A stretch of DNA of 64,000 nucleotides from Acidimicrobiales bacterium (GTDB taxonomy: Bacteria; Actinomycetota; Acidimicrobiia; Acidimicrobiales; Aldehydirespiratoraceae): contig JAWPML010000001.1 in NCBI GenBank assembly GCA_033344915.1, positions 596,369 through 660,368 on the forward strand, in the 5' to 3' direction. Shown in pieces: positions 50,861 through 59,036 of this stretch. The notes below the pieces were generated by a model that did not search any database, was not told the DNA's origin, and was given only the letters and a program-made list of their open reading frames with translations. The first letter of the stretch is position 1, and every line of letters starts with the position of its first letter. The position numbers and the translations under genes were made by a program.

Positions 50861-51280
50861 ATGGCCTCCTACGCGGCAACCATCAACGTCGACGCCTCCC
50901 CCGAGGACGCGTTCGCCTACCTGCGTGACCCCGAGCATCGGATCGAGTGGGACCCGTCGGTGCGCCGCGTGTCGGATCGGGGCGACGGCAGCTACGCCGT
51001 CACCGTCGGGTTCTACGGCAAGGCGATCGACGCCGTGCAGACGGTCGAGTCGACCCGGGAGCCCGAGGAGATCGTGCTCACCACCAGCGGCAAGGTGAAG
51101 GGCCGCGAGGTCATCACGATCGCGCCCCGCGACGGCGGGTCGTCCGTGACGATCGAGTTGGACGTGCAGCTCAAGGGCATGGCCCGACTGCTCGACCGTG
51201 GTCTCCAGGTCGCCTTCGCCGGCATCGGCGACAACATCGCCACCGAGATGACCAAGCAGCTCAACCGCCAGCGAGGCTGA
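50861..51280 (+). CDS. SRPBCC/polyketide cyclase-like protein
   Basis: 139-aa START/SRPBCC-fold protein: DASPEDAFAYLRDPEHRIEW, VTVGFYGKAIDAVQTV and SVTIELDVQLKGMARLLDRG. Such proteins bind lipids or hydrophobic ligands, or act as cyclases; which is not clear. ATG 50861 (MASYAATINV) follows a modest ribosome site; the frame is open upstream to 50810. Convergent with the serpin. Confidence 0.82.
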   Translation: MASYAATINVDASPEDAFAYLRDPEHRIEWDPSVRRVSDRGDGSYAVTVGFYGKAIDAVQTVESTREPEEIVLTTSGKVKGREVITIAPRDGGSSVTIELDVQLKGMARLLDRGLQVAFAGIGDNIATEMTKQLNRQRG

Positions 51281-51286
51281 ACGATC

Positions 51287-52624
51287 TCACGCGGTCGGGT
51301 CCGCGACCTGACCGATGAACAGCGTGGCACCTGACTCCCCGTCGATGATGCGGAAGAGGAACGGCCGGTCGAGTTCGACGTCGACGGGAGGACCTCCCGC
51401 GCTCGTGGGGAACGCGAGGACGACGGTTGCCGCCGCAGCCTCGGTGCCCTCCTCGTCCATGGCGAGGAACGTCTCGTGGATGACTCTGTCGATCACCAGC
51501 CGCGGGTCCGAAGCGATGCCGTTGAGTCCGCCGGAGGCATAGGGCGCATCGAGACCGAGCGCCATGAGGGCGTCGGACAGCTCCGTGTTCACGCGGGTCT
51601 CGAACCGGGGGACGACGAGTAGACTCCGACTGCTCGGGTGAGATTGCCAATCCGCGAAGACGGCATCGAGGTCCGCGGCGATCTCATCGAAGCGGCCCTC
51701 CTCCGGGAGCACGAACTGCACGGCGAACCCGCCCACATAGGACTTCTCCGCACCCACCCAGCCGTCGCCCTGCAGCGATCCGGAACTCTCTCCCGTCATC
51801 ATCGGCACGGTGACGGTGCTGCCGTCGAAGCGGGTGAACGAGCCGTCCTCGGTCGCCTCCGCATCGAAGGTCTCGAGCCAGGATGCCTTGAAATACAGGG
51901 CGTTGACGAGCGCCAGCACGGTGGCCGGATCGATCACGCCGTCGGCGATGAGATCGGTGATCCGCTCGTTCGTCGCGTCGGCGACGAACTCGTTGATGGC
52001 GTGCCCGACGGCGTCGGGATCGGGTTCGAAGTCGACCTCGTTGAGCACGGGACCGTAGGCCCGGCCGATCGCCTCGAGGTAGGCCGGTTCGAAGGGATAC
52101 CCGGTCTGCAGATACGCGGCGTTGGCGATGCGAGCGATCACTTCGCCGGGCTCGTCCCCGTCGTTTCCGGGCCACGGTTCTCGGTCTTCGATCGATGTCT
52201 CGAGGGCGCTCATCGACTGATGCCACCGCGTGGGATCGTCGATGCGCAGGAGCTCGTGGAGCTGCTCGACAGCAGCGCCGCTGGCGCCCGGCTCGAGCAT
52301 CGCGAGGGCGATGGCGATGCTCGTGGGCGATGCGGCGACGTTGGCTTCAGGGCTGTCGGTCCGCAGCGCGCCGAGGAGGTCGAGGCCGAAGGCGCTGATT
52401 GCCTCGCCCGCGATCGCCGGATCGGTCGCGCTGTCGGCCCGATCTGCGACCGGGAGAACCATCGGGACGACGGGCTCACCGACTGAGGGTGGCGAGGTGC
52501 TCGTGGGCGCCGTCGTGGTCGGGTCGGGGTCGTTCGTGGTGCTGGCGTCATCGTCTCCGCACGCGGCGGCGACGACCGCACAGGTGACGATGGCCGCCAG
52601 GACTCGCAATGTCCGCCTCGACAT
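51287..52624 (-). CDS. Lipoprotein serpin (serine protease inhibitor family)
   Basis: 445-aa serpin with a lipoprotein signal (VAAAC, Cys22) and an acidic/Thr-Pro linker, so it should be on the outer face of the cell membrane. Serpin motifs: ASPTSIAIALAMLEPGASG, ALVNALYFKASW, and VIHETFLAMDEEGTEAAAAT, the hinge that permits loop insertion. In the standard alignment the reactive loop gives P2-P1-P1' as Pro406-Thr407-Ser408. A small, Ala-rich hinge means it should be inhibitory; P1 Thr suggests an elastase-like or cysteine protease target. ATG 52622-52624 is chosen for the signal peptide. Confidence 0.92.
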   Translation of the reverse strand: MSRRTLRVLAAIVTCAVVAAACGDDDASTTNDPDPTTTAPTSTSPPSVGEPVVPMVLPVADRADSATDPAIAGEAISAFGLDLLGALRTDSPEANVAASPTSIAIALAMLEPGASGAAVEQLHELLRIDDPTRWHQSMSALETSIEDREPWPGNDGDEPGEVIARIANAAYLQTGYPFEPAYLEAIGRAYGPVLNEVDFEPDPDAVGHAINEFVADATNERITDLIADGVIDPATVLALVNALYFKASWLETFDAEATEDGSFTRFDGSTVTVPMMTGESSGSLQGDGWVGAEKSYVGGFAVQFVLPEEGRFDEIAADLDAVFADWQSHPSSRSLLVVPRFETRVNTELSDALMALGLDAPYASGGLNGIASDPRLVIDRVIHETFLAMDEEGTEAAAATVVLAFPTSAGGPPVDVELDRPFLFRIIDGESGATLFIGQVADPTA

Positions 52625-52681
52625 GGACGGAACCGTAGCTGCTGCGTGTCGGGCGATCGCGTCGCCCACCGCGCCCGCCGG

Positions 52682-53161
52682 TCAGACGAGCGCGTCGTCC
52701 ACCTTGGCCATCGCCTTGTCCTCCTCGACGTCGAGGGCGAACGCGAGCTCGGAGACGAGCACGTTGCGGGCCTTGGTGTAGAGCGACTTCTCACCGGCGG
52801 ACAGACCCTTGGCCTGGTCCCGCAGGGCGAGGTTCCGGACGACCTCGGCCACCTGGTAGACGTCGCCCGACTTGAGCTTCTCCTGGTGGTTCTTGAACCG
52901 CCGCGACCAGTTGGCCGGCTCGCGGACGTCGCGCTTGGCGAGCACCTCGAAGAGGTCCTCGACGTCCTCGGTCGAGATCGGCCAGCGCATGCCGACTTCC
53001 TCGGCCTTGTCGACGGGAACGGCGAGGGTCATCTCGCCGTGCGCCATGCGCAGGACGAGATAGTCCTTCTCTTCACCGAACGCGGTGCGCTTCTCCTTCT
53101 TCTCGATCACCGCTGCGCCGTGATGCGGATACACGACGCGGTCACCGGGCTTGTACGTCAA
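52682..53161 (-). CDS. carD: CarD-family transcriptional regulator
   Basis: 159-aa CarD/CdnL-type protein that stabilises the RNA polymerase open complex. The RNAP-interaction domain begins LTYKPGDRVVYPHHGAAVIEK. The C-terminal helical part includes WSRRFKNHQEKLKSGD with the conserved Trp near the upstream DNA fork. Start TTG (53159-53161) is the only plausible start near the first conserved residue, with GGAG a few bases upstream. An upstream ORF of the same frame is non-coding. Expected to be essential and constitutively expressed. Confidence 0.93.
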   Translation of the reverse strand: MTYKPGDRVVYPHHGAAVIEKKEKRTAFGEEKDYLVLRMAHGEMTLAVPVDKAEEVGMRWPISTEDVEDLFEVLAKRDVREPANWSRRFKNHQEKLKSGDVYQVAEVVRNLALRDQAKGLSAGEKSLYTKARNVLVSELAFALDVEEDKAMAKVDDALV

Positions 53162-53264
53162 GGGAGGTCTCCACTGCAGTTCGGCGAAACGTAGTCGTCT
53201 CGACGTGTCAAGGATGCCAGCTGTGGGCCCGTTCGCAAACGCGAGTCGCCTACGATCCCGCCCG

Positions 53265-54335
53265 ATGGACGACACCGGACGCGACCGCACGGCATGGGTG
53301 TTGTGGGTCGGCGCATGGCTCGTGGTCGCCGCGTTCGTCGGCGGAGGTGCCGTCTTCATCGCCAACAGTCGGGTCCACGATCCGCCCCCGGTCGTCGCCG
53401 CCGTGGGCGCGGGCGACCGGACCCTCGTGGACGCGGTGATGCAGATCGACGGCCCACCGGCCCGCACGGTCGATCCCTACCGCGGCTACGGCACCTGGGT
53501 CGACGTGTTCGACTACGACCCGGCGTACAACCCGCCCACGGTGACGGCCGCCGACGTCGCCGAGATGGCCGACCTGGGCGTCGGCACGATCTACCTCCAG
53601 GCCGCCCGGCTCGACGACCGGACCCCCGAGGGCCTGGTCGACCCGTGGCTGCTCGCCGAACTGCTGTTGACCGCCCACGCGCAGGATGTGGACGTGGTCG
53701 CCTGGTACCTGCCGTTCTGGGACACGGTCGGCGACGACCTCGATCGGCTCGTGGCGATGCACGAGTTCACGGTGCTCGGCGAGCGCTTCGACGGGATCGG
53801 TGTCGACATCGAATGGATCGGCACCGCCCCCGGCGGTGAGGAGATCGACGACGCCACCCGCACCGAACGACTGCTCGCCCTGAGCGGCGATCTCCATGCC
53901 GTCGTCGGCGACGACCCGCTGGCCGCGATCGTGCCGCCGCCGGTGCAGATGGAGGTCGTCAACACGTCGTTCTGGCCGGGGTTCCCGTGGGCCGAGCTCG
54001 CGCCGTCCTACGACGTCTGGATGCCGATGAGCTACTGGTCGTTCCGCTCGGATCGCTCCGGCTACGGCGAGGGCTACACGTACCATGAGGAATCGACGCG
54101 CCGTCTCCGGGCGAACGTCGGCGACCCCGACGCCCTCGTGCACGGCATCGGCGGCATCGGCGGGCTCGACGGCGTGGACGACCCGCCGGATCCGCCGGAG
54201 CCGCTGGCGACGATCGACGAGATCGAGCGGTTCGTCGTCGCCCTGGAGGACACCGGGTCGATCGGCGGCTCCATCTACGACTGGCGGACGCTCGAGCCGG
54301 CGGTGCGCGAACGCCTCGCGGAGCTGCTGGGCTGA
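53265..54335 (+). CDS. Membrane-anchored protein with TIM-barrel-like glycosidase features
   Basis: 356-aa protein with one N-terminal membrane segment (WVLWVGAWLVVAAFVGGGAVFI). The extracytoplasmic part alternates strands ending in DP or W: RGYGTWVDVFDYDP, LGVGTIYLQAAR, DVDVVAWYLPFWD, FDGIGVDIEWIG, YDVWMPMSYW. This is the style of GH-like TIM barrels with acidic residues at strand ends (DxE in GIGVDIEW). No specific family was identified. Could act on cell-wall or exported polysaccharide. Divergent from carD by 103 bases. Confidence 0.72.
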   Translation: MDDTGRDRTAWVLWVGAWLVVAAFVGGGAVFIANSRVHDPPPVVAAVGAGDRTLVDAVMQIDGPPARTVDPYRGYGTWVDVFDYDPAYNPPTVTAADVAEMADLGVGTIYLQAARLDDRTPEGLVDPWLLAELLLTAHAQDVDVVAWYLPFWDTVGDDLDRLVAMHEFTVLGERFDGIGVDIEWIGTAPGGEEIDDATRTERLLALSGDLHAVVGDDPLAAIVPPPVQMEVVNTSFWPGFPWAELAPSYDVWMPMSYWSFRSDRSGYGEGYTYHEESTRRLRANVGDPDALVHGIGGIGGLDGVDDPPDPPEPLATIDEIERFVVALEDTGSIGGSIYDWRTLEPAVRERLAELLG

Positions 54336-54415
54336 CGGCGTCTGCGCACCGAGTGTCACACCCCCTGTGGATACTCGCCTCGTAGGATCAGCCAGTACCC
54401 CTCGGAGAGATCGCC

Positions 54416-55924
54416 GTGACCGAACGCAAGACCACCGCCACCACCGCATTCGGTGTCGGCAAACGCGAGAGCCACGACTCCACGTCGTTCTACGAGCGCT
54501 TCACCCCGCCCGAGATCAGCGCGGACGACACGGTCAACCCGATCCCGGACGGGATTGCGGCGATTCACAATCGCGACAGCCGCGAGATCGCCGACGTGCT
54601 GCCGGCGAACTCGGTGGCGCTGGTGGCCACCTCGCCGCCCTACTTCGTGGGAAAGGAGTACGAGCTCGCGATCACCGGCGATCCCGACACCCGCAGCTCC
54701 GTGCCGTCGGTGCCCACCTCCTACTTCGACTACCTCCAGATGCTGCGAGATGTGTTCGCGTCCTGTGTCGAGGTGCTGGAGCCGGGCGGCCGGATCGCGG
54801 TCAACGTCGCCAACCTCGGCCGCAAGCCCTACCGGAGCCTGAGCGCGGATGTGATCTCGATCCTGCAGGACGATCTGGGCCTGTTGCTGCGGGGCGAGAT
54901 CATCTGGCAGAAGGCGGAGGGCGCCACGGGTTCGGTGGCGTGGGGGTCGTACCGCAAGGCGACCAACCCGGTGCTGCGTGATCTCACCGAGCGGGTGATC
55001 GTCGCCAGCAAGGGCCGCTTCGACCGGGCCCAGTCGAAGGGCCGCGAGTCCACCATGTCGGCCGACGACTTCATGGAGGCGACGCTCGACGTCTGGAAGA
55101 TCAGTCCGGAGTCGGCTCGCCGGGTGCAGCATCCGGCCCCGTTCCCGGTCGAGCTGCCCCGCCGGCTCATCGATCTCTACACCTACGAGGGCGACGCGGT
55201 GCTCGATCCGTTCCTCGGGTCGGGCTCCACCCTGGTGGCCTCGGAACGCACGGGTCGCCGTGGCTTCGGGTTCGATCTCGATGCGGAGTACTGCGAGATC
55301 GCCGCGGCCCGCGTCGACGCCGAACGGGCCCGGCCCCGACTGCGCGCCGTCGAGGTGGTCGGTGAGGATCCGCTCTTCGAGACCCCGGGAGACGATGCGG
55401 ATCGCCAGGAGTTCTTCCAGGCCCGCGCCACGAGCGAGGGCAAGAAGGCGGCCGACATCGCGGAGCGGGTGCTCGTCGAGGCCGGGTTCGAAGTGCTGAA
55501 GGCGCCCGTGAAGATCCCGAAGGTCGGCGTGCAGTTCAACTTCCTCGTCGCCGATCAGGACGGCGGACAGTTCTACGTCGACGTCTCGGGGGCCTTCACC
55601 ACCGTGCGCCCGGGTCTGATGCGCACCGACACACTGTGGAAGACCCTCGGTCGGATCCATGTGTTGCGGGCCACCGACGAGCCCCAGAATCCGAGCCGGG
55701 TGCTCGTGCTCACCTCCAACCTGCCCAAGGCCAACAGCGAGGGCGACAAGGCGCTGCGCGCCGTCGGGCCGGATCAGGTGTTCGATGCGGTGGAGATGTT
55801 CGATGCCGCCGGCGTGGCTCGGTTGCGGGCCTACGCCGAGGGCGGTTCGGTGCTGCCGATCCCGGGCTACTGGACCGAGTCGGACGTGGAGCGGTTCGAA
55901 GACATGGCGAACCGGCCCTCGTAG
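54416..55924 (+). CDS. Site-specific DNA methyltransferase (beta-type, N4/N6) with C-terminal extra domain
   Basis: 502-aa protein. Motif IV is TSPPY (residues 72-76), typical of N4-cytosine or N6-adenine methyltransferases; motif I DPFLGSGST (264-272) lies after it, the circularly permuted beta order. After the methyltransferase (about 1-310) comes a distinct C-terminal domain with KAADIAERVLVEAGFEVL and QFNFLVADQDGGQFYVDVSG, which resembles a PD-(D/E)XK or Vsr-like fold but lacks a clear catalytic Lys. Start GTG 54416. First of three coupled genes to 57259. Confidence 0.9.
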   Translation: MTERKTTATTAFGVGKRESHDSTSFYERFTPPEISADDTVNPIPDGIAAIHNRDSREIADVLPANSVALVATSPPYFVGKEYELAITGDPDTRSSVPSVPTSYFDYLQMLRDVFASCVEVLEPGGRIAVNVANLGRKPYRSLSADVISILQDDLGLLLRGEIIWQKAEGATGSVAWGSYRKATNPVLRDLTERVIVASKGRFDRAQSKGRESTMSADDFMEATLDVWKISPESARRVQHPAPFPVELPRRLIDLYTYEGDAVLDPFLGSGSTLVASERTGRRGFGFDLDAEYCEIAAARVDAERARPRLRAVEVVGEDPLFETPGDDADRQEFFQARATSEGKKAADIAERVLVEAGFEVLKAPVKIPKVGVQFNFLVADQDGGQFYVDVSGAFTTVRPGLMRTDTLWKTLGRIHVLRATDEPQNPSRVLVLTSNLPKANSEGDKALRAVGPDQVFDAVEMFDAAGVARLRAYAEGGSVLPIPGYWTESDVERFEDMANRPS

Positions 55925-56253
55925 TGGCCACGGTCGCCTACGCGGTCGTGCACACCGAGCCGCCGTCGATCTTTCTCGCCGACGACATCGAGTTGTTGCA
56001 CCGGGTCCTCGCCCTCGAGGTCGTGGCCCGCACCGCGCCCGGGCTGCTCGGCCCCCATGCCCAGCCGATCCGTGATGCCCTGCTCGAGGAACGGTGGGGC
56101 GACGCGACGGTCGCCTGGATCCGCGCCACCGGCACCGGCATCGACGTCTACGACGGCAAGAGCGTCTACTCCGACGACGACCTGCCCGCCGACATGATCG
56201 GGGCCCAACTCCAGTTCACCCGGCTGTTCGCCGACGGCGGCCCCGATGGCTGA
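55924..56253 (+). CDS. Small protein in DNA methyltransferase operon
   Basis: 109-aa protein of unknown function between the methyltransferase and the nuclease-like gene. GTG 55924 overlaps the preceding stop by one base, and its end overlaps the next start by eight bases, so the three genes are tightly coupled. The sequence HTEPPSIFLADDIELLHRVLAL and a WIRATGTGIDVYDGKS strand suggest a small alpha/beta fold. No DNA-binding motif was recognised. Could be a specificity, control or immunity component. Confidence 0.6.
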   Translation: MATVAYAVVHTEPPSIFLADDIELLHRVLALEVVARTAPGLLGPHAQPIRDALLEERWGDATVAWIRATGTGIDVYDGKSVYSDDDLPADMIGAQLQFTRLFADGGPDG

Positions 56254-57259
56254 CACCCGCACCGAGATCACCGAGATCGTCACCGGGCTCGGCCTGTTCG
56301 GGTTCCGCGACATCGAGCGGGCGCTCGCCGCGCGACCCCGGTTCATCGTGAACGTCGACGACGGGGTCTACGACCGGTTGGACGCCGCGTTCGAGTCGGG
56401 TTCGCACGAGCGGGTCTTCCGCACGGCCTACGAGAACGGCGCGGTTTTCGCCCGGGCCGACGACGGGCTCCGGGGCCGTCCGCCGTGGATCGTCGAGTGG
56501 AAGGGCCCTCACCGCCCGCCCGCCTACGAGCAGATCCCGGCGGACCTGCGGGTCGACCACGTCTACCTGATCAGCTGCAAGTACGGCTCGAACATCCTCC
56601 ACAACGCCTCGCCCTGGCATGTGTTCGACCGGGCGCTCAGCGAGCGGGCCAAGCAGAGCGGCGACTGGTTCGCGAGCGTCGCGCCCGAGTCCTTCCAGGA
56701 CTTCTACGCGACGGTCCGTGACCATGTCGGCGATCCGTCGCTCCCGGCCCGCGTGGCCGACCTCGATGCCGACCATCGCCTGCTCCTCAAGCAGGCGCTG
56801 AAGGGCCACTGGCCGGCCGCGCTGCGCACGGACTGGCAGCTCGTGGCGTTCGAGATCGCCCGGGCCAGCGCGGCCCGGCTGCTGCGCGCCGCCGGCGGTC
56901 GCCGGGAGCGTGAGGAGTTCCTGTGGCGGGTCCTGCGCCTGCAGGCGGCGCCCTATTTCGTGCTCGGGGCCGGGCTCGACGACGAGCCGCTCCGCTACCG
57001 GGTGGGCACCCCGTGGGACTTCCGCAACCAGTTCGAGCTGCGCAGCTTCGACATGTGGGGCGAGCACGCAGGCCAACCCACGGTCCGATGGCGCGCCGAT
57101 CTGGTTGCCACCGATGGCTCCGAGCGAGTGATCGAGGGCCATGTCGAGGTGCGGTGGAGCCACGGCAAGTTCGCCGGGGTCCCCGAGGCGAAGATCTATC
57201 TCGACACCCCGCACCACGAGGTGGCCGGCTACGAACCGATCGACGCGGCGGGCAGGTAG
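56246..57259 (+). CDS. Possible nuclease (PD-(D/E)XK-like) of the methyltransferase operon
   Basis: 337-aa soluble protein of no family I can name. Residues 80-120 (WIVEWKG, then DLRVDHVYLISCKYGSN) resemble the core of PD-(D/E)XK nucleases: Asp104 and Lys112 at the right spacing with a hydrophobic strand before SxK. The C-terminus (VEVRWSHGKFAGVPEAK) is basic. Coupled to the upstream two genes. Together they suggest a restriction-modification or related defence module, but the nuclease assignment is inference from a few residues. Confidence 0.5.
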   Translation: MADTRTEITEIVTGLGLFGFRDIERALAARPRFIVNVDDGVYDRLDAAFESGSHERVFRTAYENGAVFARADDGLRGRPPWIVEWKGPHRPPAYEQIPADLRVDHVYLISCKYGSNILHNASPWHVFDRALSERAKQSGDWFASVAPESFQDFYATVRDHVGDPSLPARVADLDADHRLLLKQALKGHWPAALRTDWQLVAFEIARASAARLLRAAGGRREREEFLWRVLRLQAAPYFVLGAGLDDEPLRYRVGTPWDFRNQFELRSFDMWGEHAGQPTVRWRADLVATDGSERVIEGHVEVRWSHGKFAGVPEAKIYLDTPHHEVAGYEPIDAAGR

Positions 57260-57891
57260 TCGATCCCGCGGGTCCATTGCGCCCGCCGACCGACCAGGGC
57301 CCGGGCGAGGTGGGCGTCGCTGGCCACATAGGCACGGCGGTCGTCGGCGCTCAGCTCGTGGATGCGTTCCCGGTCGACCTCGACCACGGGGAGCCCCACG
57401 AAGCGGGCCAGCGGCTTGAGCCCACACGGCAGGTGCAGGCTCGCTCCCACATCGGCCCGGTAGAGCTGGTAGCCGTCGACGTGGGCGTGGCGATGCCAGC
57501 GGGCCCGGTAGGCGCCGGCGTGGCCGTTGAGCGGATCATGGTGCCCGGGGATGGCCGGATCGAGGACGAGCTGGAGCCCGAGATCCACGCCGATCACCCG
57601 GGCGCGATCGGCGAGGAACGGCAGGTCGAAGCTCGCGCCGTTCCAGGTGATCAACACACCGGGGGCGAGGCCCGCGAGCAGCTGGTCCAGCTCGGCGAGG
57701 AGGGTCGGCTCGTCGCCGTCGAGCACGACCTCGAAGTCGGCGCCCGTGACCGCGACGGCGACGACGGACGCGACGGTGGGATCGAGACCATCAAGGGTGG
57801 TGTCGGTTTCGATGTCGAGGCCGTAGGTCGGCGAGGGAGGCGGTGGTGTCGTCGCGATGTCGCGATCGTACGCACGCGCGCTGACACTCAG
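57229..57891 (-). CDS. DnaQ-like 3'-5' exonuclease/ribonuclease-H-fold protein
   Basis: About 220-aa exonuclease of the DEDD family. Exo I is GLDIETDTTLD, Exo II LITWNGASFDLPFLAD and Exo III YVASDAHLARAL (Y-x-x-x-D type). This fits the exonuclease-domain proteins related to DNA polymerase B proofreading or the 3'-5' RNase_H_2 group. No ATG, GTG or TTG is found near the conserved start; CTG 57889-57891 would overlap the upstream stop (CTGA), and is taken tentatively. Convergent with the nuclease-like gene, overlapping 31 bases. Confidence 0.8.
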   Translation of the reverse strand: MSVSARAYDRDIATTPPPPSPTYGLDIETDTTLDGLDPTVASVVAVAVTGADFEVVLDGDEPTLLAELDQLLAGLAPGVLITWNGASFDLPFLADRARVIGVDLGLQLVLDPAIPGHHDPLNGHAGAYRARWHRHAHVDGYQLYRADVGASLHLPCGLKPLARFVGLPVVEVDRERIHELSADDRRAYVASDAHLARALVGRRAQWTRGIDYLPAASIGS

Positions 57892-58751
57892 CCGACGATC
57901 TCCACGACGAACAGCGTCGGCCAGAGCTTTCCGCCGAGCACCAGCGTCCCGTCCCCCGGATCGGCGATGCCGTTGAGCACCGCCGTGGTGTCCGGCGATG
58001 CGATCTCGTCGGCCAGGGCCGCGGCGTCGATGGTGGCCCCGACGACGCCGGTCGCCGGGTCGATCACGACGATCTCGTCGGACCACCACACGTTGGCCGC
58101 CACCCGGTCGCCGATGCATTCGAGCTCGTTCAGCAGTCCGACCGGCTCGCCGTCGCGGCGCACGGTGACGGTGGCGAGTGGGGCGAAGGTCTCACTGTCG
58201 CGACGGGTGAGTGTGGCGGACCCGTCGGACATCCAGAAGTCGGCGCCGTCGTGGCACAGCCCCCACCCCTCACCCTCGTAGGCGAACTCGCCGACCGGCG
58301 CGAGCTCGGCGTCCCAGCGGAGCGCCACACCGCTCTGCCAGGTCAGCTGCACGGCGATACCGTCCCGGACGGCCACGCCCTCGCCGAAGTGCTCGTCGAG
58401 GTTGTCGACCTGCACCAGGATCTCGCCTGTCGTGGGGTCGAGGAGGCGGAGCGACGACGCGCCCCGTCGGCCCGTGCTCTCGAGGAGACCCGCGTCCGTG
58501 AACTCGAGGCCCTGGGTGAACGCCGTCGGGTCGTGCGGGACGCGGTCGACGACACGAACGGTCCACTCCTGATGGGCGTCGCCGAGGGGTGCCGGCCACG
58601 GGCTCGTCAGGCCGGTCTCGACGGATTCCTGCGTCGGCGTCGGGGTCGGCCCCGAGGACGTGGGGACCGGGGCGGTCCCGTCGTCGCCACCGCACGACGC
58701 CACGAGCAGCGCCATCGCGACAACCCCGACCGTCCTCCGCATGGCGATCAT
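57888..58751 (-). CDS. Lipoprotein glutaminyl-peptide cyclotransferase-like protein
   Basis: 287-aa exported protein. The signal peptide ends at LLVASC (lipobox). The five-bladed propeller of plant-type glutaminyl cyclases (Glu_cyclase_2) is evident: VPHDPTAFTQGLEF, LLESTGRRGASSLRLL, FGEGVAV, LTWQSGVALRWD and NELECIGDRVAANVWWSDEIVVIDP. It would turn N-terminal Gln into pyroglutamate. Start ATG 58749-58751 or ATG 58740-58742. Coupled to the exonuclease gene by overlap. Confidence 0.87.
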   Translation of the reverse strand: MIAMRRTVGVVAMALLVASCGGDDGTAPVPTSSGPTPTPTQESVETGLTSPWPAPLGDAHQEWTVRVVDRVPHDPTAFTQGLEFTDAGLLESTGRRGASSLRLLDPTTGEILVQVDNLDEHFGEGVAVRDGIAVQLTWQSGVALRWDAELAPVGEFAYEGEGWGLCHDGADFWMSDGSATLTRRDSETFAPLATVTVRRDGEPVGLLNELECIGDRVAANVWWSDEIVVIDPATGVVGATIDAAALADEIASPDTTAVLNGIADPGDGTLVLGGKLWPTLFVVEIVG

Positions 58752-58820
58752 GGTTGCAGGTGGTTCACCACGAACGGTGGCGAGCATTCAAGTTCGGGGG
58801 AATCCGCCGATGAAGGACAC

Positions 58821-59036
58821 GTGGCAACTTCCTCCGACGTCCCCGTCACCACCGACGACGAACCCTCGCTGACCGGCATCCGGATCGCCGCCGCGCTCGG
58901 CCTGGTGGGCGGCATCGCGGCAGTGGCCGTGGCCTTCACCATCACGTGGTGGTTCGGATTGATCGCCCTCTTCCTCGCCCCGGCGATCCCGATGGGGTTC
59001 GTGCTGGCGACCGAGGCCGCGCGACGAGGCCACTGA
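58821..59036 (+). CDS. Small membrane protein
   Basis: 71-aa protein. After a polar start there are two hydrophobic segments (ALGLVGGIAAVAVAFTITWW and FGLIALFLAPAIPMGFVLA). No family recognised. GTG 58821 is preferred, with GAAGGA just upstream. Convergent with the SDR at 59037, separated by no bases. Confidence 0.6.
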   Translation: MATSSDVPVTTDDEPSLTGIRIAAALGLVGGIAAVAVAFTITWWFGLIALFLAPAIPMGFVLATEAARRGH

